A DNA stretch of 29,213 nucleotides from Bacillota bacterium (GTDB lineage: Bacteria > Bacillota > Clostridia > Acetivibrionales > DSM-2933): the NCBI GenBank assembly GCA_030705945.1, contig JAUZPS010000005.1:1-29213 (forward strand), in the 5' to 3' direction. Below are positions 8,063 through 16,909 of the stretch, piece by piece. The notes below the pieces were generated by a model that was not told where the DNA came from, ran no database searches, and saw only the letters and a program-made list of their open reading frames with translations. Each line of letters begins with the position of its first letter. The first letter of the stretch is position 1. A program made the translations under genes and the position numbers.

Positions 8063-8195
8063 GTGGCTCCTCCCATATTGCTCGATGTTGTTGTTGTGTG
8101 GAGTCGCGTGCTCTCCTCAAACAAACTCTGCTGTCAGACAGTTGCAGGCTCGAAGGTCTATCACTTTAAATCTAATCGTTATATTGAACACCAAT

Positions 8196-8681
8196 TTAAA
8201 ACCTTTCCGAAGTCTCTTCATTATAATTTAAGTCTTCATATATTTTTTTCATATTCTCATCTTCTTCATTTGAAATACCAAAATATTTTCCATTTACATT
8301 TACGCTATCACCGCCAAAAACAATCCTAACATCATTTTGTTCCTTTAATTCAACAATTTGTCCAAATCCACGTCTCAATTCTTGATCGATTTCTGTGTAT
8401 TTTATTGACTTCAGAAATTCTACAACCTTCTTAATATCTTCCTTTTTATTGACTATCTTTTGTTTCCAAACCCATCCTTCAGAATCTGTATTTTTCAGTT
8501 CTTTAATCCGAAGATAAGTCACTTTTTCATATTTAATATTTTCTATATCTTCTTTTTCCAATTTAGTTGTCGCATTAATTTTAATCTCATCTTTAGCTTT
8601 ATCAGTATTGCTTTTACCAGCAGTCGAACATCCTATAAGCACAATTGATAATAACGCTATTAGACAAATTAACCTTTTCAT
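8196..8681 (-). CDS. Putative lipoprotein
   Basis: 161 residues with a lipoprotein signal peptide; the lipobox is LIGC with C18. The rest is charged and lysine/glutamate rich (IENIKYEKVTYLRIKEL, IDQELRRGFGQIVELKEQND, DSVNVNGKYFGISNEED). I do not recognise a named family. GGGGGTC precedes the ATG. The next gene downstream (7448-8062) starts 133 bases later and has its own strong ribosome site. Confidence 0.65.
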   Translation of the reverse strand: MKRLICLIALLSIVLIGCSTAGKSNTDKAKDEIKINATTKLEKEDIENIKYEKVTYLRIKELKNTDSEGWVWKQKIVNKKEDIKKVVEFLKSIKYTEIDQELRRGFGQIVELKEQNDVRIVFGGDSVNVNGKYFGISNEEDENMKKIYEDLNYNEETSERF

Positions 8682-8799
8682 AATGACCCCCTTTTTGTTT
8701 GTTATTAATTAAAAGTGACTAATCTTTTACATTTGCCTTTCACATAATAACGATAAAATGTTCATTATTTTCATTGTGGACACAGCACTCTATACATCT

Positions 8800-10200
8800 T
8801 TATTTGTCGTCTTTAGAGTATTTTACCCCCAAATCTATTATAATTTTTCCATCCTCAAATGTAAATAACTGTTTATTATATACTGTATTATGCAGCTTGT
8901 CAAAAACAAGGTTCGTTCTGCGGTGCACTGATAATACTATACCTAAAAGAATCATATTTGTTATAAATCCCATACCACCAAACGAGATAAATGGCAAGGT
9001 TCCTGAAAACGGCGCAAGTGCTCCAATATTGGAAAGAATATATAAAGTAAATTGCCCTGTTAAAGCTATACCTGCCGCGCAAGATAATAAAAAGCCAAAC
9101 GCATTCTCTTGCTTAAATATAGATATAAACATTCGAATAATTAGTATGAAAATAATTGCAACTATCGCGACTCCCGCTGCATAACCTAGTCGAGCGATTA
9201 TATAAGTTAAGGAAAAATCTGTAGCCCATCCAGGCAGGATTTGATCGATACGCATTTTTGATAATCTTCCATCTAATATAGCCTCACCAAAAGGTCGGGA
9301 TGCCTCGATTAGTCTCTTAACCATAATCTGGTGATAACCTCGGCCAAAAGGATCTCGTTCCGGGTTAATAAGAGTTAAAATTCTACCTCTTCCATGATCA
9401 GAAAGTATTAAGAGCAACACCGGCAATATTGCTGCTAATACTGATGGGACATATACTATTGCTAGACCGACTTTTTTATTACATCTAAAGTAGCCTTTCA
9501 TTATAGCAATTGTTAGTATAGCTAAGCATGAAATTGTAAACAAAATAAGACCTGCAAGCCTTGGCCCAATGAAGCAGAAATATGCCGCGCCTCCATAAAA
9601 GAAACCGCAAGCAATAATTCCTAAATATCCCCTGTTTCTTAAACCATATACAATCCCCGCAAATGCTGGCACAAAGAGTAAAATCGCATAGTAGGCATGC
9701 GGGTATGTTCCATTTACTCTATGTAGTAAAAAAAATCCAGCTATGGTTATTGCAAATAATATACCATAGGTAAGTTTTGAGTAACGCCCTATCAGCGTAT
9801 AATTAAAAAAGTATGTTGCTATAAACGCAACAATGCCAATAGGCGCGTATATCAGAAAATTTGAAAATACATAAGCATTATTTGCGTTTACTCTAGAAAG
9901 AAAGAATTGAAACATCCCACCTATTACTACCAAAACAGCCGAAAGCAATAGAATAGACCATTCCGTCTTCGGTCTATGAGCATTATCTAACTGCTTTCCC
10001 ACAAGGACAGGGTCGCCCATCTGTTCAATAGCTTTAACTACAGCAGTTTCCTCATCATATCCCTGATTTATGTATTCTTTTTTTTGTTCCTCAATATGGT
10101 CTGAAAGCTCATTACTAATGCTCTTATGCGCGCTTTTGAAACGTATTTGATTACAAGTTGATTGTAAAAATTCTTGAATATTTTTATTAGATTCCGTCAT
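8800..10200 (-). CDS. FtsW/RodA/SpoVE-family protein with N-terminal permease-prefix domain
   Basis: 466 residues. The first ~75 residues form a soluble helical permease-prefix (HAAS-like) domain (SNELSDHIEEQKKEYINQGY, EETAVVKAIEQMGDPVLVGKQL). This domain is typically encoded beside PadR regulators. After it come about ten transmembrane segments and the C-terminal signature LPFISFGGMGFITNMILLGI, matching the conserved PFxSxGGS region of FtsW/RodA/SpoVE (SEDS) glycan polymerases. Whether it polymerises peptidoglycan is not known; no partner transpeptidase gene is near. The start overlaps the padR end by 14 bases, with AGGAGGAG inside padR, so the two are translationally coupled. Confidence 0.85.
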   Translation of the reverse strand: MTESNKNIQEFLQSTCNQIRFKSAHKSISNELSDHIEEQKKEYINQGYDEETAVVKAIEQMGDPVLVGKQLDNAHRPKTEWSILLLSAVLVVIGGMFQFFLSRVNANNAYVFSNFLIYAPIGIVAFIATYFFNYTLIGRYSKLTYGILFAITIAGFFLLHRVNGTYPHAYYAILLFVPAFAGIVYGLRNRGYLGIIACGFFYGGAAYFCFIGPRLAGLILFTISCLAILTIAIMKGYFRCNKKVGLAIVYVPSVLAAILPVLLLILSDHGRGRILTLINPERDPFGRGYHQIMVKRLIEASRPFGEAILDGRLSKMRIDQILPGWATDFSLTYIIARLGYAAGVAIVAIIFILIIRMFISIFKQENAFGFLLSCAAGIALTGQFTLYILSNIGALAPFSGTLPFISFGGMGFITNMILLGIVLSVHRRTNLVFDKLHNTVYNKQLFTFEDGKIIIDLGVKYSKDDK

Positions 10201-10531
10201 AGCCTACTCCTCCTAACACTCTGTTAACAGCTGATGAATACGCATTCCACTCAATCTTTTTCTCATCTAACAATTTTTTACCATACTTTGTAAGTCGATA
10301 ATATTTTCGTGGTCTAACAGTTTCAACTTCAGCATCATATGATTCAATCACGTTCTGCTGTTCTAAAGTATGAAGTAATGGGTAGAGAGTCCCTGCTTTA
10401 AGCGTGAAAATATTCTGTGACCGCCTCTCTAATTCTTCAATCATCTGGTATCCATACATATCGCTATTCTCAAGAAGCTTAAGTATCAGCATTGTTGTGC
10501 TTCCCGTCATAAGGCTTTTATCAATTTTCAT
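10187..10531 (-). CDS. PadR-family transcriptional regulator
   Basis: 114 residues with the whole PadR winged-helix pattern: LILKLLENSDMYGYQMIEEL, then the wing region with AGTLYPLLHTLEQQNVIES and RPRKYYRLTKYGKKLLDEK. PadR proteins are mostly repressors that respond to stress or small molecules. It is the first gene of the padR-ftsW-like unit, with TAAGGAG before the ATG. A perfect inverted repeat covers its promoter, which suggests autorepression. Confidence 0.92.
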   Translation of the reverse strand: MKIDKSLMTGSTTMLILKLLENSDMYGYQMIEELERRSQNIFTLKAGTLYPLLHTLEQQNVIESYDAEVETVRPRKYYRLTKYGKKLLDEKKIEWNAYSSAVNRVLGGVGYDGI

Positions 10532-10550
10532 TATTTTACTCCTTAAAAAT

Positions 10551-10598
10551 ATATATCGATCATCTATATAACATATTATATATAGATGATCGATATAT
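10551..10598. promoter_or_regulatory. Probable PadR operator: perfect 20-bp inverted repeat
   Basis: The arm ATATATCGATCATCTATATA (10551-10570) is exactly complementary to 10579-10598, with the 8-base spacer ACATATTA. It lies 20 bases before the padR start and covers the -10 box and the spacer of the promoter, as expected for an autorepressor site. Confidence 0.65.
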
Positions 10599-10604
10599 CG
10601 TCAA
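10575..10604 (-). promoter_or_regulatory. Sigma-A promoter of the padR operon
   Basis: On the minus strand TTGACG (10604-10599) and TATAAT (10580-10575) are 18 bases apart. Transcription would start near 10568, about 37 bases before the padR ATG. Confidence 0.6.
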
Positions 10605-10672
10605 TGCTTAAATAAAATTTTCCATAGTTTAGCGCCTTATATACCTTTGTACATTTTCCTATTAAATTTAGA

Positions 10673-10770
10673 GGGTATCAAAAAGAAAGCTCGCTTACTG
10701 GGCGTTTCAAAAACTTGATATAATAGATTTTTCATCATACAAAACTTGAACAGGGATTTTTAAAACCCCC
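10673..10770 (-). repeat. MITE-like repeat, copy D
   Basis: A 98-bp inverted copy. On the minus strand it runs from GGGGGTTTTAAAAATCCC to TTTTTGATACCC. The flanks are TAA and TCT, so no clean target duplication remains. It starts about 26 bases after the stop of the DUF4179 gene and could serve as its 3' hairpin. Confidence 0.7.
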
Positions 10771-10795
10771 TTAATTACCGCTATACCAGAACTTT

Positions 10796-12172
10796 TTAAT
10801 TAACCGGAATTACTATTTTGTATTGGTTAAGCAATTCAAATTTTTCATCTGTAGTATAACCTAATTTATATTTCTTTCCTTTGTCTAACTTTGGCAGAAC
10901 GCTTACGTGTAGACCTTTATACCTATCACTAATATAATCTTTTCTGTAAACTGCCATATTATCAAAAACATTCTTTCCGTTTTCATCTATAAAGAAAAAG
11001 TTGCTTTCACATATCACCGTTCCTACCTTAGTGTAATAAACCTTCGTCTCATTCTCTCCATATTCTATTTTTTCTATAATCAAGGATCCCTTACTTGACA
11101 TTTTCAGTTCTAAGGGGAATTTATCAATACCAATAACCGGGTTGAAATTTATTTCTTTTGGGGCATTATCTGCATAAGAATAAATTGGGACAAGCGTCAG
11201 ATATTTAATCCCCTTATTGCATTTTATAAATTCAAAGCTGTTTTTTGCATTTTCAGGTCCCGAAACAAGCTGCCCGCGTAGTACATCCAGTTCATTTCCT
11301 TTATCATCAAACAAAGCAAATAAGCTAAAAGGTGAAGCGCTATTTTCTATATTATATTTTGATACAGGTGTTTTAAACTTTTCGCTGATGACAATTTGGT
11401 TGCCGAAAGGCGTAAATGATACCTTTTCTATATTTATATTATGCTCCCTGCCATCGGGATTTTTTATATATCCATTCTTGTTAACTTCCACAATTTTAGT
11501 ATCCTTCATAGCTATTTCTTTTGGAACATCGAACTTAAAATCCCATTGTCCTTTCGTATCAAGCGCATAAGAAACAGAATATTCTACTTTAAAGCTGTTA
11601 CGAATGGCATCTCCACTTATATCAGCCCTTATCATGCCCTTGACTTTTCCGTCATTTGTAACGTATGCATCCGAGTTGTCATTATTTGAAATATGTTTCT
11701 GGATTCCATTAATTGTGATTTCACCAAGAATTCCGTTCACAATCGGAATACCGCCTTCCCCTACAAAGACCTTTTGTCCGTCTCCCTCCACAGTATAAAA
11801 AAGCGCAAGGAAATTTCCATCACACGCTATATTGTCTATAGTTATACTCATTCCATTATTAGTTATGGTCTTACTAAAGCCTGTAGAGTATTTAATGTAA
11901 TTTTGAGCATCTCCACTATATTTGAGGTTTGAATTTCCTTTGAAAAACTCTATAATTGTATTAACTAAATGAATATTTTTTGCATATGTAAACGTAAAAG
12001 AAGTTGTTATAATTGCAACTGCGGCAACAGCAGCAATCATATGTATTTTTTTCCCATTTTGCCTTTTAGGTAGTTTGTTCATTGCTTTTTCAATCTTTAT
12101 TTCCAATGAATCCGGTATTTTCAGTTTCTCTTCTTTTGCTTTTTCTCTAAGCATAATATCAAAATCATCCAT
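10796..12172 (-). CDS. DUF4179 anti-sigma-type membrane protein
   Basis: 458 residues: a cytoplasmic part of about 42 residues (DDFDIMLREKAKEEKLKIPD, lysine rich), one transmembrane helix (about 43-66, IHMIAAVAAVAIITTSFTFTY) and a large extracytoplasmic beta-rich region. The segment around FFKGNSNLKYSGDAQNYIKY and TITNNGMSITIDNIACDGNF is typical of DUF4179 proteins, which are regularly encoded after ECF sigma factors and are presumed anti-sigma factors or sensors. It follows the ECF gene by 19 bases, with AAAGGAGGATAG before the ATG. It would hold the sigma factor at the membrane until an unknown outside signal arrives. Confidence 0.85.
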   Translation of the reverse strand: MDDFDIMLREKAKEEKLKIPDSLEIKIEKAMNKLPKRQNGKKIHMIAAVAAVAIITTSFTFTYAKNIHLVNTIIEFFKGNSNLKYSGDAQNYIKYSTGFSKTITNNGMSITIDNIACDGNFLALFYTVEGDGQKVFVGEGGIPIVNGILGEITINGIQKHISNNDNSDAYVTNDGKVKGMIRADISGDAIRNSFKVEYSVSYALDTKGQWDFKFDVPKEIAMKDTKIVEVNKNGYIKNPDGREHNINIEKVSFTPFGNQIVISEKFKTPVSKYNIENSASPFSLFALFDDKGNELDVLRGQLVSGPENAKNSFEFIKCNKGIKYLTLVPIYSYADNAPKEINFNPVIGIDKFPLELKMSSKGSLIIEKIEYGENETKVYYTKVGTVICESNFFFIDENGKNVFDNMAVYRKDYISDRYKGLHVSVLPKLDKGKKYKLGYTTDEKFELLNQYKIVIPVN

Positions 12173-12191
12173 ATCGCTATCCTCCTTTATA

Positions 12192-12725
12192 TTAATAGTT
12201 AATAAGGCTTCTAAGTCTTTCCTTGGCCCTACTGAGACGCGACTTTACAGTGCCCTCGGGCCAGTCTAAAGTCCTTGAAATATCTTTGAGACTCATATCT
12301 TCGTAATAGTAAAGCACTGTTACAATCCGCTGGTTTTCTTCAAGAGAGTCAATCGCCCTAGCAAGCTCAAAATCCTTATAATTATCTTCATATGTATCTT
12401 TCATATTATCAAACACATCAGAAACAGTTTCTCGTTTCTTTTTCTTTAAAGTTGAATAACATTCGTTGATAAGAATTTTAAAAACCCACTGCTTGAATGT
12501 ACTACTTCTTCTTAGTTTAACGATATTTGTATATGCTTTTAGAATGGTATCGCTGATTGCGTCTTCAACATCATATTCATTTTTTAAAATGCTTTTTGCG
12601 ATTCTGTACATAGAGAGCTTATTGTTATTTATAAGTCTGCAAAAAGCATCCCCATTCCCTTTTATTGCATTAGACACATCTATATCTTCAACATTGTTAT
12701 TTTGAAGTCGAATTATTCCCTCCAT
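12192..12725 (-). CDS. ECF-type RNA polymerase sigma factor
   Basis: 177 residues from the chosen start. Region sigma-2 is at about 25-95 (YDVEDAISDTILKAYTNI, FKQWVFKILINECYSTLKKK) and region sigma-4 at about 120-172 (NQRIVTVLYYYEDMSLKDIS, WPEGTVKSRLSRAKERLR). The ATG at 12725 was chosen since GGAGGTGAG stands just before it; a longer frame upstream adds 19 residues that include the ribosome site itself. It forms an operon with the DUF4179 gene. A GGAACTT motif (minus strand, 12778-12772) upstream resembles an ECF -35 element, so autoregulation is possible. Confidence 0.92.
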   Translation of the reverse strand: MEGIIRLQNNNVEDIDVSNAIKGNGDAFCRLINNNKLSMYRIAKSILKNEYDVEDAISDTILKAYTNIVKLRRSSTFKQWVFKILINECYSTLKKKKRETVSDVFDNMKDTYEDNYKDFELARAIDSLEENQRIVTVLYYYEDMSLKDISRTLDWPEGTVKSRLSRAKERLRSLINY

Positions 12726-12979
12726 ACTCTCACCTCCTTCATTCACTAGAAAGATAAAATAGAGAGACAAAAAGTTCCGCAAAATAAAAAAATTCTCGGC
12801 ATGAGATCTAAAACTGAAAATAAAGAAAGCTTAGCAGAAGCTCCTCAAGGCTAGGTTCACTCTTTTGAGAGACCCTTTTATTCCATCGAAACTCACTTAA
12901 GCTTTTCTTTCAACCACTAACCAATAGAATCCAAATTAAATTAAAACTATTTTACATTTGGTTAACTATATAATTACTC

Positions 12980-13642
12980 TCATACCACCCCTATAGTTAT
13001 AGACACAATATTCCATATCATATGTAGAATAATCGGTACCCACAATGATTTACTCTTTTTAAATGACCAACCAAATATAACACCTGCAACAAAAATTCCA
13101 ATGCTACTAAGCAGCATTACTGGTATCGTTGTACTAGCAACTATGTATTTGGGATAATGGATCAATACAAAAAGAATTGATGATATAATAATTGCTTTGT
13201 TTTCACTTAGCACTGATGAAATTCCATTGTAAAACCAGCCGCGAAATAAGAATTCTTCTAAAATACCAGCCAAAAAAACTGTCCCGATCAGTTGACTCGG
13301 ATGGAAACCATGGTTAAAATAAAGTCCTCCGAAAACAATAATCTTACTCAGTATATGATACAGAGCAACAACTCCAATGAGTGGTAAAAGAACTTTAAAC
13401 ATTATTGGACTTCTTAACATTTGATTATATTTTATTGACAATTGATCATCATATTTTTTTATAAAATAATACGCAAATCCCGCCCAAATAATACTCTTAA
13501 TCAACCCGTTAATTATTTCTTTTGTCCACAGTGTAAAATTGTCATCTATGAATGTTTTTAATAGCGCTGTTCTTATAGACCAAATTGCAATAAAAACTAT
13601 AAATGTAGATATCACTGTTTTTATTGATAACTCTTTTCTCAT
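12980..13642 (-). CDS. CPBP-family intramembrane metalloprotease
   Basis: 220 residues with about six to seven hydrophobic helices. The Abi/CPBP motifs are in place: EEFLFRG (E129, E130, R134), a histidine in VLIHYPK (H162) and ILHMIWN (H207, N211). The family includes Rce1-like proteases and proteins for bacteriocin immunity or maturation. No bacteriocin gene was seen nearby. The ribosome site CGGAGG lies at the right distance for this ATG; an out-of-frame ATG precedes it by four bases. Confidence 0.88.
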   Translation of the reverse strand: MRKELSIKTVISTFIVFIAIWSIRTALLKTFIDDNFTLWTKEIINGLIKSIIWAGFAYYFIKKYDDQLSIKYNQMLRSPIMFKVLLPLIGVVALYHILSKIIVFGGLYFNHGFHPSQLIGTVFLAGILEEFLFRGWFYNGISSVLSENKAIIISSILFVLIHYPKYIVASTTIPVMLLSSIGIFVAGVIFGWSFKKSKSLWVPIILHMIWNIVSITIGVV

Positions 13643-13850
13643 ACATTTTATCCTCCGATATATATAAGCCTTGTTTCGTAATATTAAACAATCAAATCAA
13701 AAAGCGCTCTGAGATATACTTATATAAAATCCTCTACACATGTCGAGCTCTGCCTTCCATGTCAAAAAAGTAAAATCACATGCAATTGCTACAGTCTTTT
13801 TCACTTTTCTTTACCCTTCCGTCAGTTCATTATGTCAACTTCCCTATTAA

Positions 13851-14315
13851 TTATTTAACTTCTTTCACAGGTGTCCACAATTCGCAGCTATTGCTCTCTG
13901 TATTCGGATAATATTCAAAGTATAGACCATGTTCTGTATCAGGGACAAGACCGGCGTCAGGTAAGACTTTTTCAAAGAACGATGTCCATGCCTCAACTAT
14001 AGTCATATTTTCAGGTACAGAAACTACAGCAAATCTAGCTGCCGGAATTGTTTTTATACATAATGAATTTTGTGTAATAGAAGAAGCGTTATACTCAACG
14101 CCCAATAAATAGCAATATCTATGGTCTTGAGTATACCACATCAGTCCAAATAATCCTTTATTATAATTAGGGGTATTTTGTATTTCCTCATAAAACCTAG
14201 ATTTTTTGAAATTAATCCAAAGTTTATTCAAGTCGCTCTCGCATGTTTCTAAAGAAGTCTCAACCACATCTCCACAGACTGCAAACTCTGTTCGTTCAAT
14301 CAATCTCATTTCCAT
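13851..14315 (-). CDS. GyrI-like/AraC effector-binding domain protein
   Basis: 154 residues. The pattern (RLIERTEFAVCGD start, paired half-domains, YCYLLGVEYNA, IPAARFAVVSVPENM, late EHGLYFEYYPNTE with ELWTPVK) is that of a stand-alone GyrI-like or bacterial effector-binding domain, which binds small hydrophobic or cationic ligands, including drugs. No DNA-binding domain is attached. The ATG at 14315 is chosen because GAGGT is eight bases upstream; the longer frame begins with a GTG inside that ribosome site. Confidence 0.8.
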   Translation of the reverse strand: MEMRLIERTEFAVCGDVVETSLETCESDLNKLWINFKKSRFYEEIQNTPNYNKGLFGLMWYTQDHRYCYLLGVEYNASSITQNSLCIKTIPAARFAVVSVPENMTIVEAWTSFFEKVLPDAGLVPDTEHGLYFEYYPNTESNSCELWTPVKEVK

Positions 14316-14403
14316 ATACGCTGACCTCACTAAGTACTAATTATCTATTATTCAAAGCCTTGCCTTTTTTATGGGCTCATGAATGAAATCTTTAAAAATA
14401 ACT

Positions 14404-14859
14404 CTAACCAATCCATTGTATAAATGCTATTTTATCTTTATCATTGTAACCTGCTCTTTTGTAGAAATTTAAGGTCGATTCCTTTTTTGATCCAGTCATG
14501 AGCATAATTTTATAGCAATTCTCACGTTCAGCAATTATTTTTGCAAAATTTAGTATTGCAGTCGCATATCCTTTTCCTCGATATTCTTCACTTGTAATTA
14601 CATTTTCAACTAGCGCGTATGGTTTTTGATTATGTGTTAAGTTTTTAATAATCACGATTACACAAGATGAAACTATTTTATCTTCAACAATACCAACAAT
14701 AATATGGTGATTAGGATCGGATAAAATCTCATTCCAAATTTGTTCTAAATTTTCATCCATTATTGGCATCTGATTATTATGTAATCGTGTATACAGTGCT
14801 AGTAATTGCTTTAAGTCCGTTTTTCTTATTTCTCTAATCTCAAACACTTCTTCACTCAT
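14404..14859 (-). CDS. GNAT-family N-acetyltransferase
   Basis: 151 residues of the GNAT fold. EIREIRKTDLKQLLALYTRL opens beta1-alpha1; VIVIIKNL and the acetyl-CoA loop SEEYRGKGYATAILNFA (R/Q-x-x-G-x-G/A) mark motif A; LNFYKRAGYNDKDKIAF is motif B. The substrate cannot be told. AAAGGA is eight bases before the ATG. Confidence 0.88.
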   Translation of the reverse strand: MSEEVFEIREIRKTDLKQLLALYTRLHNNQMPIMDENLEQIWNEILSDPNHHIIVGIVEDKIVSSCVIVIIKNLTHNQKPYALVENVITSEEYRGKGYATAILNFAKIIAERENCYKIMLMTGSKKESTLNFYKRAGYNDKDKIAFIQWIG

Positions 14860-14983
14860 AGTACAATTCCTTTAGGTATATAATAATTTTGATTTCATTT
14901 ATGTATTTATTCCTTGTGATAAACCACTTTGTTCCACCTTTATAAAATTATATAAATTATTATATCTTTTAGTAACTCACGTT

Positions 14984-16039
14984 TCAATATGGAGGAAGCA
15001 TTCTCCTAATAACATAAAAAACAATTACAGGAATAAAAATAAGGTTTCTGCATAAATTCAAACCCCAAAAAGGTTCTTTAATCTGAATTTCAGAGATTCC
15101 CTCGTCTCTAGCGCCAAGTACTTGTCCTATGGCTTCAAAATACTTTATTGAATATGGAAATAAATAAATGTGTTTTTGTAAGTCTTCGGGAATTCCTGCC
15201 GCGGTTAAACTTCCGCCCAGAATACTGCCCAAAATAGCCGCTGTAGTATCGGTATCACCGCCACATTCAATCATTTCTATAATGCTTCTTCTAAAATCCC
15301 CATTAAAACTGAACCATGCATGAATAACAACAGGAACAGTATGATATATATATCCGCTAATACCTTTTTCAAGTCCGATCCGTTTAGCAAATTCCTGAGT
15401 GCTTTCTTTATTGGACACACTCTTTACAACCTCTTCAATAAGCTTAAGAAACTCAATACTTTCATAACCTATTAGTAGTTTTTTTAATCCTTCATGAAAA
15501 TCAGAAGGTTCAACTGTCTTTTGAGTACTCGCTACGAAAGCGGCATATGCAATGGTTAGAGCGCCAATCTCTGCTTTTGGATCGGTATGGGTAATCCTTG
15601 TAGAAACCCTCACTAAACTTTTCATTTTATCCATATCATTTCCATATAGAATTCCTATCAATGCGCTTCTCATAGCAGGCCCGTTCCCTGCTGAAAAAAC
15701 GCCACTCTTATTTGGAGAAAAACCAAAAAGTAATTTCAAACATGCTCTTAACGTTGCAAACCCAACCCCTAAAGGCATTGATATTATCCATTTTCTCAAG
15801 GACTTGGACAGATATTTTGAGAACAGTATCTCATCTCCGCAGGAACGGTACAACGCATGCGCGACCATCAGTGTATGCTCTGTGTCATCTGAAATAAGGC
15901 TTTTACCCATAAAGAACTTTTGCCTATGAATATTTCGATAAAGCTTTCTTTGCCGCTGCGCTGATAACCCTTCGTATAATAATCCTAATGAATCTCCAAC
16001 AGCCGTACCTATTATTGATCCTAGAACTATTTCTTTCAT
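14984..16039 (-). CDS. ADP-ribosylglycohydrolase family protein with C-terminal membrane anchor
   Basis: 351 residues. Metal-binding motifs of the ARH/DraG family are visible: GTAVGDSLG (11-19), SDDTEHTL (50-57), SAGNGPAMRS (116-125), HTDP (151-154) and GGDTDTTAAILGSILGG (260-276). The family removes ADP-ribose from arginine or other targets and includes the nitrogenase regulator DraG. The last ~22 residues (LIFIPVIVFYVIRRMLPPY) form one hydrophobic helix followed by basic residues, so the enzyme is probably tethered with its domain in the cytoplasm. No ADP-ribosyltransferase gene was found in the window. Confidence 0.88.
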   Translation of the reverse strand: MKEIVLGSIIGTAVGDSLGLLYEGLSAQRQRKLYRNIHRQKFFMGKSLISDDTEHTLMVAHALYRSCGDEILFSKYLSKSLRKWIISMPLGVGFATLRACLKLLFGFSPNKSGVFSAGNGPAMRSALIGILYGNDMDKMKSLVRVSTRITHTDPKAEIGALTIAYAAFVASTQKTVEPSDFHEGLKKLLIGYESIEFLKLIEEVVKSVSNKESTQEFAKRIGLEKGISGYIYHTVPVVIHAWFSFNGDFRRSIIEMIECGGDTDTTAAILGSILGGSLTAAGIPEDLQKHIYLFPYSIKYFEAIGQVLGARDEGISEIQIKEPFWGLNLCRNLIFIPVIVFYVIRRMLPPY

Positions 16040-16160
16040 AGTTGCTCAACTCTCCCCTCGGCAATGTTTATTATGAGTATTACAGGTAATTTTTTATAAT
16101 TCAAATTTGTTATATTCTCTTTGACAGGCACTGCCACACAATCTCTCCTATGCTTAACAC

Positions 16161-16646
16161 CTAGCAAACTTCACCACTATACGCTATCATTCGATAAACA
16201 CCTTGGTAGGAACCATCACTAAAGGTTCTTTTGTCATATTTATCGGTAATAGTAAAGCCACAACTCTTGTAGCACTCTATTGCCCTGATATTATTTTCAC
16301 GAACATTTAAATAAACTTGTTTCAACTTCAGATTATTAAACGCATTATCCAATACTTGTAAAATTATCTTTTTCCCCAAACCTATTCCTCTATATTCCGG
16401 TAATGCAATATAAATACTTATTTTAGCTTCTATATCTGTTATATCTTCAAGCCACACGCTGCCAATAACATTACCGTTATATCTAATCATATATAAATTA
16501 GTAGTTTCCTTTGCTGCCAAATCATTCTCACTTAAATATCTAGGCCTTGAATGGGATAAGTAATAAAAAATCTCTTTTTGCTTCTCCCATTCTTCTAAAT
16601 AAATTAAATGCACTTTATCACAAAACAATTCAAGTTGTAAACACAT
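16161..16646 (-). CDS. GNAT-family N-acetyltransferase
   Basis: 161 residues. NVIGSVWLEDI, the acetyl-CoA loop LPEYRGIGLGKKIILQVLD and NVRENNIRAIECYKSCGFTI are standard GNAT motifs; the last resembles RimJ/RimL-like enzymes that act on protein N-termini or small amines. TTGGAG is seven bases before the ATG. Single gene. Confidence 0.88.
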   Translation of the reverse strand: MCLQLELFCDKVHLIYLEEWEKQKEIFYYLSHSRPRYLSENDLAAKETTNLYMIRYNGNVIGSVWLEDITDIEAKISIYIALPEYRGIGLGKKIILQVLDNAFNNLKLKQVYLNVRENNIRAIECYKSCGFTITDKYDKRTFSDGSYQGVYRMIAYSGEVC

Positions 16647-16909
16647 AATAAAACTCCAATATTCATATGTTATATAAGATTACCTTCAAATTTTTACAGC
16701 CTTTAATTTATTATAAATTATTTAAATAATAATTACCAGTAAACTGTAAAAAACTCCAAAGGCGCTTTAGATTTTCTGGTTTTCTTCTGCTTTATAACTA
16801 CTATGTATCAAAATACTCCTCGCCACGCAAAGACCAAACAAAGTTTTGCTTTCCGTCAAATAATTAACGCTCAGTTCATTTAATAAGTATGCTTGAATAT
16901 ATTGGATAT

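Noticed and set aside
8063..8329. Plus-strand ORF of 88 codons in the leader of the copper-amine-oxidase-like gene
   Set aside because: It runs antisense into the lipoprotein gene and has no domain; the region is better read as the 5' leader of the 7448-8062 gene.
12980..13642. Bacteriocin immunity locus around the CPBP protease
   Set aside because: No precursor peptide, transporter or maturation gene is next to it; the family has many other roles.
13700..13850. Thirty-five-codon minus-strand frame starting MKKTVAIACDF
   Set aside because: It has no good ribosome site and no recognisable domain; chance in AT-rich DNA is likely.
16797..16870. Twenty-codon coding-like frame (DGKQNFVWSLRGEEYFDT, minus strand)
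   Set aside because: Too short to judge without a database match, though it may be another gene end.
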